DNA of 64,000 nucleotides, taken from assembly GCA_047973125.1 (NCBI GenBank), contig JBKEBK010000022.1, forward strand, positions 62,001 through 126,000, given 5' to 3'. Shown one piece after another: positions 1 through 9,599 of the stretch. A program made the translations under genes and the position numbers. The notes beneath the pieces are model-generated. The model searched no databases. It saw only the letters and a list, made by a program, of their open reading frames with translations, and was not told where the DNA came from. How positions within the stretch are numbered: position 1 is the first letter of the stretch; each line of letters opens with the position of its first letter. The stretch comes from CAYNRG01 sp047973125. Its GTDB lineage: Bacteria; Bacillota_I; Bacilli_A; Erysipelotrichales; Erysipelotrichaceae.

Positions 1-231
1 AGTGATGCTGTAATAAAGAAGTTGAATGATGATAATAGTCCTAAGGCTTTTATTTTATGGGGTAAAAATGCCCAAGATAAAGCTAGTTTAATTAGTAATC
101 ATAATCATTTGATTGTTAAAGGAGTGCATCCTTCACCTTTGGCTGCTTATCGAGGTTTTTTTGGTTCAAAACCATTTTCTAGGGTAAATGAATTTTTAAA
201 AAAGAATAATTTAAAAGAAATAGAATGGTAG
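1..231 (+). CDS. ung: uracil-DNA glycosylase, C-terminal part
   Basis: The last 76 codons of a gene whose start lies before the window. The visible segment carries the family 1 uracil-DNA glycosylase signature HPSPLAAYRGFFG, which holds the catalytic histidine and the DNA-intercalation loop, followed by KPFSRVN and a basic tail. The enzyme removes uracil from DNA to start base excision repair in the cytoplasm. The stop codon overlaps the start of folC by seven bases, so the two are probably co-transcribed. The frame is open back to base 1. The identification rests on a strongly conserved motif. Confidence 0.93.
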   Translation, partial: SDAVIKKLNDDNSPKAFILWGKNAQDKASLISNHNHLIVKGVHPSPLAAYRGFFGSKPFSRVNEFLKKNNLKEIEW

Positions 232-1427
232 AAATGATGAAATTTAATAATAATATAGAGGCCCTTAATTGGATTACAAATAGAAAAAGAGTAAGTAAAG
301 GTATTGTAAGTTTTTGTGAAGTAATGAAAAAGATAGGTGATTACCAAAATAAAATTAAGGTTATTCACGTTGCAGGAACCAATGGTAAAGGAAGCACTGT
401 TAAATTTATTGAATCTATCTTAATGAAGGGTAAGTATAAAGTAGGTACTTTTACTTCACCACATATGACTCATCACTTTGATCGCATTTCAATAAATACG
501 AAATGGATTGGTGAAGATGATTTTTTTAGAATTTTTTATCAACATTTAGATTTGATATTAGAATATGAGTTAGGGATGTTTGAAATTGACACCTTAATAA
601 TGTATCAATATTTTTATGAAAATAATGTTGATTTTGCAATTGTGGAAGTCGGAATAGGTGGAAGACATGATAGTACTAACTGCCTTTTAACTTCTATAAT
701 TTCTGTTATTGTAAGTGTAGGAAAAGATCACATAGAACTTCTTGGTGAATCTATTAGTGAAATTGCTAAAGAGAAGTCAGGAATTATTAAAGATGGTATT
801 GATTGTGTGGTTGGTGATGTAAGCGATGAAGTTATGGATGTACTTTTAGAAGAGGCTAAATTAAAAAATGCAAAGATCATTAAATGTGATGAATTGGATA
901 ATAATATAGAATTAAAAAGTAAAGCATTATATCAAAGACATAATGCTAAGGTTGCTGTTTGTGTTATAAAAAAATTGATACAAAAAAATTTAATTAGTAT
1001 TAGTGAAAAACAAATAAAAGATGGTTTAAAAGAGTGTTTTTGGCTTGGAAGATATGAAGTTGTAAGTGATAAACCAAAGGTTATCCTTGATGGTGCTCAT
1101 AATATTGATGGTATTATGGCCTTAAAGGAAAGCTTAAAACTTGAGAGAAAACCGCTTACTATAATATTTGCATCATTAAAAAGTAAGGATGCTGATAATA
1201 TGATTAGTGAACTTGAGGCTATATCTGATCAATTGATTATTTGTGAATTTGATTATCATCGTGCAAGAAAAATTAGTGATTATAATAAGAGTGAAAATAT
1301 TTTATACTATAAAAACTTTCAAGATGCTTATAGTGAAGCCTTAAATAGTGTAGAGGATGGCTGTATTTGCATTTGTGGAAGTTTATATTTTATAAGTTAT
1401 GTTAAAGACAAATTAAAAAGTAGATAA
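225..1427 (+). CDS. folC: dihydrofolate synthase / folylpolyglutamate synthase
   Basis: A Mur-ligase family enzyme that joins L-glutamate to dihydropteroate and/or folates using ATP. Residues 48-58 form the P-loop HVAGTNGKGST. It is followed by the family motif SPHMTHHFDR, then EVGIGGRHDSTN, the Mg/ATP histidine region, and DGAHNIDG in the C-terminal ligase domain. The length of 400 residues is slightly short of the usual 420-430. The first ATG (225) overlaps ung. In-frame ATGs at 234 and 237 are possible alternative starts, and no strong ribosome-binding site decides between them. The gene ends in a terminator shared with the convergent gene. Confidence 0.93.
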   Translation: MVEMMKFNNNIEALNWITNRKRVSKGIVSFCEVMKKIGDYQNKIKVIHVAGTNGKGSTVKFIESILMKGKYKVGTFTSPHMTHHFDRISINTKWIGEDDFFRIFYQHLDLILEYELGMFEIDTLIMYQYFYENNVDFAIVEVGIGGRHDSTNCLLTSIISVIVSVGKDHIELLGESISEIAKEKSGIIKDGIDCVVGDVSDEVMDVLLEEAKLKNAKIIKCDELDNNIELKSKALYQRHNAKVAVCVIKKLIQKNLISISEKQIKDGLKECFWLGRYEVVSDKPKVILDGAHNIDGIMALKESLKLERKPLTIIFASLKSKDADNMISELEAISDQLIICEFDYHRARKISDYNKSENILYYKNFQDAYSEALNSVEDGCICICGSLYFISYVKDKLKSR

Positions 1428-1441
1428 AAATCTACTTTTTT
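1415..1441. terminator. bidirectional terminator between folC and the TraB-family gene
   Basis: Perfect ten-base-pair arms (1415-1424 and 1431-1440) around a six-base loop, with A-rich and T-rich flanks. The folC stop codon lies within the hairpin and the convergent gene's stop codon abuts it, so one hairpin ends both transcripts. Confidence 0.88.
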
Positions 1442-2603
1442 AAATGGCATTAAAGAAGGCACTTATTAAATCAACACCACCAATTAAAGTTCCAATGGTA
1501 CTAAATAAATTAGCAAGAGCAACAACAATTAAAATATGAGTAACTCGATTGTTGTAAAATCCTTTAAATGATGAAGTATCTTCTGCAATGTTTTGAAAAT
1601 CTTTTACCTTTGGTTTTCTTAAGAAGGCTTCACTAAGTCCTGCAAACCATCCAGCAGCAAGTAGTGGATTTAAAGATGTAATTGGTGCTGCAACAAAGAC
1701 TGTTATTATTGATATTATATGACCTTTTGCCAGTAGGACGCCGATTGCTGAGAGTGTACCATTTAATAGGGTCCATCTTAGTAATTGGTTAAGTCCAAGG
1801 GATGGATCAATTGAAAATAATGATAGTATCAAGATAATAATGATAAGTGGGATTAGCCAACCAATAAGCTTAGCATATGATTTCTTTGGTGGAACCTTTG
1901 TTAACTCTTTTATATCTTGCTCAAGAAAAATTTCTTTTTTTATTCCAGGGACATGGGCAGCACCAACAACAGCAACAATTGTATCTCCTGGTGCATTTTT
2001 TATATTATATGCCAGCGTTTGATCTCTTTCATCTATTAAAACTTTAGCAACATTTGGAAAACTTTTATAGACTTCTTTTAGTGAGGCTTCTAGCATATCG
2101 CTTTGCTTTAATTCTTCAATGTCCTCTTCCTTAATATCTTCATCACTAAATATTGATGAAATTAATAATGAAATTAATTTAATTTTTTCAAAAAATGATA
2201 AATTCCTATATATTCTTGTGAATGTTGTCGGAATTGATCGATCAGCAAGTGTAATATTAGCATCTATTTCTTTAGCACTTTCAATGGCTTGAATCATTTC
2301 TTGACCTGCTTTTATATCGACTTTTGCAGCAATCTTTTTTTGATAAGAACTTAGAATTAGATTAGCAAGCATATAGCCACTCTTTTTTTGTTTAATAACA
2401 TCATATATGTCGGTATTCTCCCATTTCTTAGGGTTTTGTAATGATTCATAGCGATCAGCATCTAATTCAATGCACACACTATCAGGTTTGATGTTTTCAA
2501 TGGTTTCTTTGACTTCATTAGCACTAATATGAGATACATGAGCAGTTGCAATCAAGTAAATCTTTTTATTGTTATATTCTATTGTTGTAATTGATGAATT
2601 CAT
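1440..2603 (-). CDS. TraB/PrgY-family membrane protein
   Basis: The N-terminal half has the TraB/PrgY signature: IATAHVSH near residue 15, IELDADRY, and VVGAAHVPGI near residue 215. The last ~130 residues form several hydrophobic segments. The Enterococcus members of this family (TraB, PrgY) reduce export or activity of peptide pheromones, but most homologues, including those in bacteria without pheromone plasmids, have no known role. The start at 2603 is preferred over an upstream in-frame ATG at 2639 because AGAAAGAAGG sits just before it. The gene is monocistronic and convergent with folC. Confidence 0.85.
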   Translation of the reverse strand: MNSSITTIEYNNKKIYLIATAHVSHISANEVKETIENIKPDSVCIELDADRYESLQNPKKWENTDIYDVIKQKKSGYMLANLILSSYQKKIAAKVDIKAGQEMIQAIESAKEIDANITLADRSIPTTFTRIYRNLSFFEKIKLISLLISSIFSDEDIKEEDIEELKQSDMLEASLKEVYKSFPNVAKVLIDERDQTLAYNIKNAPGDTIVAVVGAAHVPGIKKEIFLEQDIKELTKVPPKKSYAKLIGWLIPLIIIILILSLFSIDPSLGLNQLLRWTLLNGTLSAIGVLLAKGHIISIITVFVAAPITSLNPLLAAGWFAGLSEAFLRKPKVKDFQNIAEDTSSFKGFYNNRVTHILIVVALANLFSTIGTLIGGVDLISAFFNAI

Positions 2604-2659
2604 AGTTGACCTTCTTTCTCGATTATTATTATAACACACGTAAAATATTATAAGCCATA

Positions 2660-2688
2660 TTCAAAATAAATTAAAATTATGCTATAAT
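2660..2688 (+). promoter_or_regulatory. sigma-A type promoter of the cdaA operon
   Basis: TTCAAA (2660-2665), 17-base spacer, TATAAT (2683-2688). A strong AAGGAGGG ribosome-binding site follows at 2701-2708, before a GTG start at 2715. Confidence 0.7.
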
Positions 2689-2714
2689 TAATTACATTAA
2701 AAGGAGGGTTATGT

Positions 2715-4199
2715 GTGAATAGTTATAACCTTAGTTTAACATTTGAAAGTATTAAAATTATTTTAAGGATGGTTTTAGATATTGGAATAATGTGGATGCT
2801 ATTATATTATGCAATAAGACTTGTAAAAAACAATTCAAGAACAATACAAATATTTAAAGGGATTATTTTAATTTTATTAGTTAATTCTTTATCTGCTTTT
2901 CTAGGACTTACAACAGTTAGCAGGTTAGCAGGAATCTTTGTTAACTGGGGGTTTTTAGCTGTGATAATTGTCTTTCAACCAGAAATTAGATCAATACTTG
3001 AAAAAATTGGTAAAACCAGTGTATTTTCAAGGTTGTCATCTCTATCTGGTAATGAGAAAGATTCACTAATTGATTCTGTAGTAACAGCTTCAATGCTTTT
3101 ATCAAGGAATCAAACAGGAGCACTAATTACAATTGAGCAAGCTCAGTCATTAAGTGACTATATTGCAACTGGTACTAAGATTAATTCAGTTGTAAGTGCT
3201 GAATTATTAACTTCCATTTTTGTTACTTCAACTCCACTTCATGATGGGGCTGTAATAATACAGGGTGATAGGATTGCTTGTGCTAGTGCATACTTTCCTT
3301 TAGCTGACTTACCAACACCATCAAGATATGGTACAAGGCATCGTGCTGCTTTGGGTATTAGTGAGTTATCTGATGCGGTAACAATCGTTATTTCTGAAGA
3401 AACTGGTAGTATTTCAATTACTGATAATGGTAAATTTATTCAGGTAAATCGTAAAGAGCTTCGTGAGTATCTTGTTAGAATTGTATGTGGTGATGCTACT
3501 GAGGTAGTTGTTAAAAAAGAAAAGAAAAAAATATCTCCAGTTGTTGTAGAGAAGGAAGATGGCAAGGGATATGATGATGAATACTTGATTGAGCCGAAGA
3601 AGAAAAGTGAAGTTGGTGCTAAAACTGAAACTTCAATGTTTTCAAAATTAGCAATCAAGCGTTATTCAGATAAGGAAGATGAAGTTGTTGAACCTGATAT
3701 TATTGAAGAAAAGAAGCCAAAGAGAACATTTGGTTTATTTGGTAAAAAGAAAAATAAAAAGGGTATAAATACAACTGAGCAACATGCAAGAATATTGGAT
3801 CAGGAAGAAAAAAATATAAAATTACCAAAGAAAAAAGATAACCTTTCTCCAATTTCTTTTGATTTAGAAAAAACTGAGGCAATTCCTAAAATTAATCCGG
3901 ATAATAGCTTTACTGCAAGTCAAAGAATTAGACCTATGGGTAATATTAATAATGGTGTAAAAGATGAATATCGATATGATAGAAATGTTAATAACAGATC
4001 ATCAATAACTCATCCATTAAGAGATAGTAGAGTAGATAAATTGGATAGTTTAGATTTAAAGCGCGATAATAAAACATCAATTTCTATGGAGTTTGATAAT
4101 TTTGATACAAGAAAAGTAAGACGTAGTAGGCAAGAAATTGTTGATGATGCTATTGAAATTGAAGGTCCTCATAAAAGAAGTTCAGGAGGTAAAGAGTAA
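2715..4199 (+). CDS. cdaA: diadenylate cyclase CdaA with long charged C-terminal tail
   Basis: Makes cyclic di-AMP from two ATP at the membrane. Three hydrophobic segments lie within residues 10-88, then the DisA_N/DAC domain with the catalytic motifs DGA (177-179) and RHR (208-210). The DAC core ends near residue 265, where Bacillus CdaA (about 273 residues) also ends. Here about 229 more residues follow, rich in Lys, Glu, Asp and Arg and with no obvious fold. The start is GTG at 2715. An ATG at 2711 is in another frame and closes after three codons. First gene of cdaA-cdaR-glmM, overlapping cdaR by one base (TAATG). Confidence 0.95.
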   Translation: MNSYNLSLTFESIKIILRMVLDIGIMWMLLYYAIRLVKNNSRTIQIFKGIILILLVNSLSAFLGLTTVSRLAGIFVNWGFLAVIIVFQPEIRSILEKIGKTSVFSRLSSLSGNEKDSLIDSVVTASMLLSRNQTGALITIEQAQSLSDYIATGTKINSVVSAELLTSIFVTSTPLHDGAVIIQGDRIACASAYFPLADLPTPSRYGTRHRAALGISELSDAVTIVISEETGSISITDNGKFIQVNRKELREYLVRIVCGDATEVVVKKEKKKISPVVVEKEDGKGYDDEYLIEPKKKSEVGAKTETSMFSKLAIKRYSDKEDEVVEPDIIEEKKPKRTFGLFGKKKNKKGINTTEQHARILDQEEKNIKLPKKKDNLSPISFDLEKTEAIPKINPDNSFTASQRIRPMGNINNGVKDEYRYDRNVNNRSSITHPLRDSRVDKLDSLDLKRDNKTSISMEFDNFDTRKVRRSRQEIVDDAIEIEGPHKRSSGGKE

Positions 4200-5584
4200 T
4201 GAAAAAGAAGAAAAATAATTCGATAAAAGATCCTAATGCAAAATTAGAGCTTGCTCATAAGATTTCAAATCAAAAAGAAAAGGTTGCTAGTACTTATGCC
4301 TATGTTGAAGAATTTGTTTTTTGGGTTTTAAATGGAATAAGTTCATGGATGGATAGAGTTTTATTTAATTCTAAGTATACAATCTTTGTCTCATTAATTT
4401 TAGCAGTACTTATGTATCTTACTGTTAATTATAATGCTCAAAACTCTATCTTTGGTAGTGCAATGGTAAGTGCAAAAGATGTAACAGGTGTTAGTGTAAG
4501 TGCTAAATATAACGAAGATGTTTTTGAAATTTCTAATCTTCCAGCTTCTGCAAATATTACTATTACAGGTGAAGGTTCTAATGTAAATACTGCCGCTAGT
4601 CAAAGAGGTGTAGTTGTTGCAAATCTTGAAGGTTTAACAGAAGGGACTCACCAAGTAAAGCTTGTAGCTGAAGGATATGGTGACAATGTTAATGTAAAGG
4701 TTGATCCAAGTATTGTAGTAGTGACCCTTTCAAAGAAAACAACAGGTCAGTTTGATGTTGGTTATGATTTTATAAATCAAGATAAAATGAATAATATATA
4801 TAGTTTAGGGACTCCAACATTTGATTATTCAAGAGTAAATGTTAGAGGTTCAAAATCAACTCTTGAGAGTATTGCATTTATCAAGGCATTAATTGATGTA
4901 ACAGGTGTTAGTGCTGACTTTGAACAGGAAGCAGTATTAGTTGCATATGATAATAAAGGGCAGGCTGTTAGTGCTGATATTGTTCCGGGAACAATAAATG
5001 TTAGTGTTTCAGTTACATCACCAAATAAGACGGTTCCAATTACTGTTGAGAGTGTTGGGGCCATGCCTGAGGGATTAGCTATTGAGTCAATTCAAATGGA
5101 TCATGAATCAGTAACTATTTATGCACCAGAATCTGTTTTATCTAAGATAGATTCAGTTGTGGTAACGCTTGATGCTACAACACTGACAAAGGATAGTACA
5201 GTTTCAAGAGCAATAACCTTACCAGCTGGAGTAAGACAGTCATCAATTAGTCAGGTTACAATGGATGTTACACTGGGTGAGGGAATTACTAAGGTTGTTA
5301 AAGGTGTACCAATTCTTGTTAAAAACAATGTTAACAAGTACACGATTGCTCCATTAAATAATCAAACATCTGTTGATGTAGAAGTGTTTGGTACAGAAAG
5401 TAATATTAATAAAATTAATACTGCAAATATGGAAGTATATTTTGATATGGCAAATGCAATATTAGGAGATCAGGAATTTCCTCTTATTATAGAACAGCCA
5501 TTTGGTACATTTGTTAAGTATTCTCTTCCACAGGGTGTAATACTTGTTAATGTATCAGGAACTGCAGAGGATGGACAAGAATAG
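4199..5584 (+). CDS. cdaR: CdaR, YbbR-domain regulator of CdaA
   Basis: A single-pass membrane protein with a basic cytoplasmic N-terminus, one membrane segment near residues 62-78, and an extracytoplasmic part built of repeated beta-rich YbbR domains from about residue 90 to the end. In Bacillus and Listeria, CdaR binds and modulates CdaA. The position between cdaA and glmM is the classic arrangement. The start overlaps the cdaA stop and is preceded by GGAGG. The N-terminal cytoplasmic segment of about 60 residues seems longer than usual, as does the CdaA tail, so the two extensions might interact. That last point is conjecture. Confidence 0.92.
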   Translation: MKKKKNNSIKDPNAKLELAHKISNQKEKVASTYAYVEEFVFWVLNGISSWMDRVLFNSKYTIFVSLILAVLMYLTVNYNAQNSIFGSAMVSAKDVTGVSVSAKYNEDVFEISNLPASANITITGEGSNVNTAASQRGVVVANLEGLTEGTHQVKLVAEGYGDNVNVKVDPSIVVVTLSKKTTGQFDVGYDFINQDKMNNIYSLGTPTFDYSRVNVRGSKSTLESIAFIKALIDVTGVSADFEQEAVLVAYDNKGQAVSADIVPGTINVSVSVTSPNKTVPITVESVGAMPEGLAIESIQMDHESVTIYAPESVLSKIDSVVVTLDATTLTKDSTVSRAITLPAGVRQSSISQVTMDVTLGEGITKVVKGVPILVKNNVNKYTIAPLNNQTSVDVEVFGTESNINKINTANMEVYFDMANAILGDQEFPLIIEQPFGTFVKYSLPQGVILVNVSGTAEDGQE

Positions 5585-5586
5585 TT

Positions 5587-6921
5587 ATGGGAAAATATTT
5601 TGGAACAGATGGTATAAGAGGCGAAGCCAATAAAACTCTTGATGCTCAAAGAGCCTTCCTTTTAGGAAGATATTTGGGATATTACTATCAAAAAAATGGT
5701 AATGGAAAAATTATTATTGGTAAGGATACAAGACTTTCTAGTAGTATGTTTGAGAGTGCTTTAGCTGCAGGGATTACCTCACAAGGATGTAATGTCTACC
5801 TTCTAAATTACTGTCCGACACCGGCAATTGCATATTTAGTTACACATAAAGATTTTGATTGTGGAGCAATGATTTCTGCAAGTCATAATCCTTACTATGA
5901 TAATGGTATCAAGGTTTTTGATAATACAGGAATTAAGATTAGTTCAGAATTAGAGAATGAAATTGAAGAATATCTTGATGGAAAGTGTGATATTGAATAT
6001 AAAACTCATCAAGATATTGGACAGATTATTTCATATTCTCAAGGTTTAGAAGTTTATCTAGATTGGTTAGAATCTAGTTATAAGCTAAATTTAAGAGGAA
6101 TGAAAATAGTAATTGATTGTGCTAATGGTAGTGCAAGCACTACAGCATATCAACTACTTTCAAGGTTTAATGCTGAGATTGTTGTCTTAAATAATGATCC
6201 AAATGGAATAAATATAAATGAAGGATGTGGCTCAACTCATCCTGAGTGCTTACAAAAGGCAACTATTGATAATAAGGCTGATATTGGTTTTGCCTTTGAT
6301 GGTGATGCTGATCGATTAATTGCTTGTGATAATATGGGAAATTTAGTAACTGGTGATCATATTTTATATGTTTGTTCAAAATATAAAAAAGCAAATAATA
6401 CTTTAGTTGATAATACACTTGTTACTACGGTAATGGCAAATTTGGGCTTATTTAAAGCATTAGAAAAAGAAGATATTAAAACTACAGTTACCGCAGTTGG
6501 TGATAAGTATGTTTATGAAAGTATGAATGAAAATGGCTTTGTTTTAGGTGGAGAGCAGTCTGGTCATATAATTTTTAGTGATAAGTTATCAACAGGTGAT
6601 GGCCTATTAAGTGCACTTGAACTGCTTTTAGTTATGAATAGTACTAATAAAAAAATGTCAGAACTTGTTGATGGTTTATTAATATTTCCACAGTTATTAA
6701 TAAATGTAAAAGTTAGTGATAAAAATGAAGTTATGAATTTAGAAGAACTTAAAGAAGTCATTGCAGATGTCAATAATAAACTTGGTGATAATGGAAGACT
6801 GCTTGTAAGACCATCTGGAACTGAGCCGATTGTAAGAGTAATGGTAGAAGCTGAAAATGAAGAATTATGCAGTTTATATGCTAATGAAGTTGTAAGTGTT
6901 ATTATGAATAGTCAATCATAA
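5587..6921 (+). CDS. glmM: phosphoglucosamine mutase
   Basis: Converts glucosamine-6-phosphate to glucosamine-1-phosphate for peptidoglycan precursor synthesis. The start motif GTDGIRG, the phosphoserine loop ISASHNP (catalytic Ser99), the metal-binding DGDADR (near residue 238) and the C-terminal phosphate-binding RPSGTEP are all present. The length of 444 residues is normal. It begins two bases after cdaR and ends the operon at a terminator. GlmM is known to bind and inhibit CdaA in several Bacillota, so the three products act together in c-di-AMP control. Confidence 0.96.
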   Translation: MGKYFGTDGIRGEANKTLDAQRAFLLGRYLGYYYQKNGNGKIIIGKDTRLSSSMFESALAAGITSQGCNVYLLNYCPTPAIAYLVTHKDFDCGAMISASHNPYYDNGIKVFDNTGIKISSELENEIEEYLDGKCDIEYKTHQDIGQIISYSQGLEVYLDWLESSYKLNLRGMKIVIDCANGSASTTAYQLLSRFNAEIVVLNNDPNGININEGCGSTHPECLQKATIDNKADIGFAFDGDADRLIACDNMGNLVTGDHILYVCSKYKKANNTLVDNTLVTTVMANLGLFKALEKEDIKTTVTAVGDKYVYESMNENGFVLGGEQSGHIIFSDKLSTGDGLLSALELLLVMNSTNKKMSELVDGLLIFPQLLINVKVSDKNEVMNLEELKEVIADVNNKLGDNGRLLVRPSGTEPIVRVMVEAENEELCSLYANEVVSVIMNSQS

Positions 6922-6945
6922 AAAGAATCTATATGATTCTTTTTT
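6920..6945 (+). terminator. terminator after glmM
   Basis: GAATC / GATTC stem extended by A-T pairs, short loop, then a run of T. It separates the cdaA-cdaR-glmM operon from the two-component pair. Confidence 0.75.
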
Positions 6946-6966
6946 GGCAATATCGAAGGAGAAAAA

Positions 6967-7635
6967 ATGGAAATTAAAAAAGTTATTAGTATTGTAGAAG
7001 ATGAAAAAGACTTAAATGAACTTGTAAAGAGATATCTTGAGAAAGAAGGATATGAGGTTCGCTCATATCTTAGTTTTGATGAAGCCTTTTCTCATACTAC
7101 AGATGATGATGTACATTGTTGGATTTTGGATATAATGTTAGATGATAAAAGTGGCTTTGATTTAATTGAAGCAATTAAACAAGCAGATTCAGATATCCCA
7201 GTAATCTTTATGTCGGCAAGAGATAAAGAGTTTGATCGTATAATTGGATTAGAAAAAGGAAGTGATGATTATATAACTAAACCATTCTCACCAAAAGAGC
7301 TTGTTTTAAGAGTAAATAAGTTGATGCAAAGGGTTTATAAGAAAACATCAAACATTCAAATAGTTGATAACTATGAAATTGATACAATGCAACATCATGT
7401 TAGTGAAAATGGTAAAGTCATAGATTTAACTGCAAAAGAGTTTGATTTATTGATGTTATTTGTTGTAAACAAAGGTATGGCATTTTCTAGAGATCAGATT
7501 CTTGAGAGGGTTTGGGATGAGAATTATTTTGGTTCAGATAGAGTAGTTGATGATACATTAAGAAGACTTAGAAAGAAGATGCCAAATCTTAGTATTCAAA
7601 CAATATATGGATTCGGTTATCGATTGGGTGTATGA
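6967..7635 (+). CDS. OmpR/PhoB-family response regulator
   Basis: A receiver domain in residues 1-120 with acidic pocket E11/D12, phospho-acceptor Asp55 in WILDIML, conserved Ser/Thr in FMSARD and Lys in TKPFSP. A winged-helix DNA-binding domain follows (residues ~128-222), with DDTLRRLRKK as recognition helix and a closing YGFGYRLG. AGGAG lies before the ATG. It overlaps the downstream sensor kinase gene by four bases (ATGA), so the two form one signalling pair. The regulon cannot be read from the sequence. Confidence 0.9.
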   Translation: MEIKKVISIVEDEKDLNELVKRYLEKEGYEVRSYLSFDEAFSHTTDDDVHCWILDIMLDDKSGFDLIEAIKQADSDIPVIFMSARDKEFDRIIGLEKGSDDYITKPFSPKELVLRVNKLMQRVYKKTSNIQIVDNYEIDTMQHHVSENGKVIDLTAKEFDLLMLFVVNKGMAFSRDQILERVWDENYFGSDRVVDDTLRRLRKKMPNLSIQTIYGFGYRLGV

Positions 7636-8954
7636 AAAGAGTAAGGATGTGGCTCAAGGAGCTATCACTTTTTCAACAGCTATTGACAATAATTTTTATT
7701 GTATCTACTGTATTTATCTTATGTTTTTTTACTATCGTAATGTCATCACTTGATAACTTTGTTCAAAATCAAATGTATAGCAGTATTCATAGAGCTCAAG
7801 AACATGTTTCATTTTACTTAAATGAAGGCTTAGCAATACAGGATATTAGTGATAATTTAGATGAAAATACTGCTCATTTTTTATATGATAATAAAAGTAA
7901 AAATTCTCATTTTATTGGAAGTGATGGTATTGATCATGAAGATATAATTAAGGTTATCCAAGGTATTGAAATTAAGCAGTCAGAAGTTAGGGATTTATTT
8001 TATGTTAGAGATAACTTAAAAATAATGTATAGTGTAAAAAATATAGGTAATGATATTTACTTAATTACAATGATTAACTCTGAGTATGTACTTCAATATA
8101 GAGATAGTTTAGTAGATAGTATTATAAAGTTAAATCTTGTTATTGTATCATTTCTATTTATATTGTTGATGGTGTGGATTGGTACAATTATCCTACCTTT
8201 AAATCAAATTAGAAATTATATCTACCGAGTTAGAATTGGTGAAGAAGTTAATTTTAAAATTGATCGAAGAGATGAAATTGGAGCTGTTGCAGATGCTCTT
8301 GTTGATATGCAAGAGGAACTAAGCAAACAAAAAAGACTAAGGGAAGAAATGGTACAAAACATATCTCATGATTTAAAAACTCCAATTGCTACCATAAAAT
8401 CTTATGGAGAGAGTATTAAGGATGGTATTTATCCTTATGAAACTTTAGAGAAGAGTGTTGATGTTATTATTGAACATGCCAGTAGGTTAGAAAAAAAAGT
8501 TTATAGTTTAATTACTTTAAATAAAATGGGTTATCTTTTAGAAGATGAGCTGCAAGAGATTGATGTTAAGGAAATAATTGAAAAAGTCATTCTTTCATTA
8601 AAGGTAATAAGACCTGAAATAGAAATTGAAACACATTTAAATGATGTTATTTTTAAGGGACATGAAGAGCCATGGAGAATAACGGTTGAGAATATTTTAG
8701 ATAATGCAATTAGATATGCTAAATCAAAGATTGTAATTGTTTTAAAGGATAAAGAGCTGACAATTGAAAATGATGGACCATTAATAGAAAGAGAAAGATT
8801 AGACAAGCTATTCAATATGTATGAAAAGGGTACTGATGGACAATTTGGTCTTGGCTTATCTATAGTAAAAAAAGTATGTAGAAGTTATGGTTACTATGTT
8901 AGTGCTGAAAACTTAAATGATGGAGTAAAATTTAGTATAAAAGATCAAAAATAA
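7632..8954 (+). CDS. HAMP-containing sensor histidine kinase
   Basis: Membrane segments at about 17-38 and 165-189 flank an extracytoplasmic sensor of ~125 residues. Then come a HAMP linker, the H-box NISHDLKTP (phospho-accepting His246), the N-box ENILDNAIRYA, and a GLGLSIVKKV G-box. Its partner is the overlapping OmpR-type regulator. The sensor region has no motif I recognise, so the signal is unknown. A terminator follows immediately. Confidence 0.9.
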   Translation: MKRVRMWLKELSLFQQLLTIIFIVSTVFILCFFTIVMSSLDNFVQNQMYSSIHRAQEHVSFYLNEGLAIQDISDNLDENTAHFLYDNKSKNSHFIGSDGIDHEDIIKVIQGIEIKQSEVRDLFYVRDNLKIMYSVKNIGNDIYLITMINSEYVLQYRDSLVDSIIKLNLVIVSFLFILLMVWIGTIILPLNQIRNYIYRVRIGEEVNFKIDRRDEIGAVADALVDMQEELSKQKRLREEMVQNISHDLKTPIATIKSYGESIKDGIYPYETLEKSVDVIIEHASRLEKKVYSLITLNKMGYLLEDELQEIDVKEIIEKVILSLKVIRPEIEIETHLNDVIFKGHEEPWRITVENILDNAIRYAKSKIVIVLKDKELTIENDGPLIERERLDKLFNMYEKGTDGQFGLGLSIVKKVCRSYGYYVSAENLNDGVKFSIKDQK

Positions 8955-8984
8955 AAAGGTCACATTGAAGTGAACCTTTTTTAT
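8953..8984. terminator. terminator shared by the kinase gene and a convergent gene
   Basis: An AAAAAGGT stem with CAC/GTG pairing and one bulge, followed by a T-run. It lies between convergent genes and could work both ways. Confidence 0.7.
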
Positions 8985-9599
8985 TTATTTTGATTTTTTA
9001 TTATTGAGATGTTTCTTTGATAAGGCTTCATATTTCTTGGCATTTTTATTGTCATTAAGATTTTTATACTGTACTGAAATCAAATATTCATTAACACCCT
9101 TAGTATTGATATCTTGCTTAGGCAAGGCTTCAATCATATCATCAATGTAATTGGATTTTTTAAGGACAAAGATATCATAAATTATTCTTGCTTCATTTTT
9201 TAACTCTTCATTATCAAATGTTTCAATAACTTCAATTAATTGAGTAGTTTTTTCTTTTTTTTCCATTCCTACATAATAATTAAAGGCTTTCATATAGATA
9301 TCTTCTTTTTGAGGTGTATTCATTTTAAATTTAAACATCTTTTCAAATGATTCATCAATTGAAGGCTCATCATTTTTTAGAATATGAACATTTAATTTAA
9401 GATATTCTAAATTAAACTTAGGAAAAACATATCTTGTAAATTTTGAATCTGCAACCTTAAAGAAGGTATCAAAATCTGTTGAATATATTGCTTGAAGCAT
9501 TTTTCTTTCTTGCGTTTTTTTAGAAATACGATAGAAAGTTAGTAATACAAGAATTCCTATTACACTTAATATAATTGCAAATAACATTGTTTTTTCCAT
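8985..9599 (-). CDS. membrane-anchored protein of unknown function
   Basis: 204 residues: one N-terminal membrane segment (about residues 4-24), then a Lys/Glu/Asp-rich soluble helical region. The helical pattern could form TPR-like repeats, but no signature is certain. Not recognised. It is translationally coupled to the gene before it (stop and start share one base, TAATG), so the two membrane proteins are likely made together. Confidence 0.6.
   Translation of the reverse strand: MEKTMLFAIILSVIGILVLLTFYRISKKTQERKMLQAIYSTDFDTFFKVADSKFTRYVFPKFNLEYLKLNVHILKNDEPSIDESFEKMFKFKMNTPQKEDIYMKAFNYYVGMEKKEKTTQLIEVIETFDNEELKNEARIIYDIFVLKKSNYIDDMIEALPKQDINTKGVNEYLISVQYKNLNDNKNAKKYEALSKKHLNNKKSK

Noticed and set aside
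2603..2639. Longer N-terminus of the TraB-family protein
   Set aside because: The strong ribosome-binding site lies between the two starts and serves the ATG at 2603. The extra residues are not family-like.
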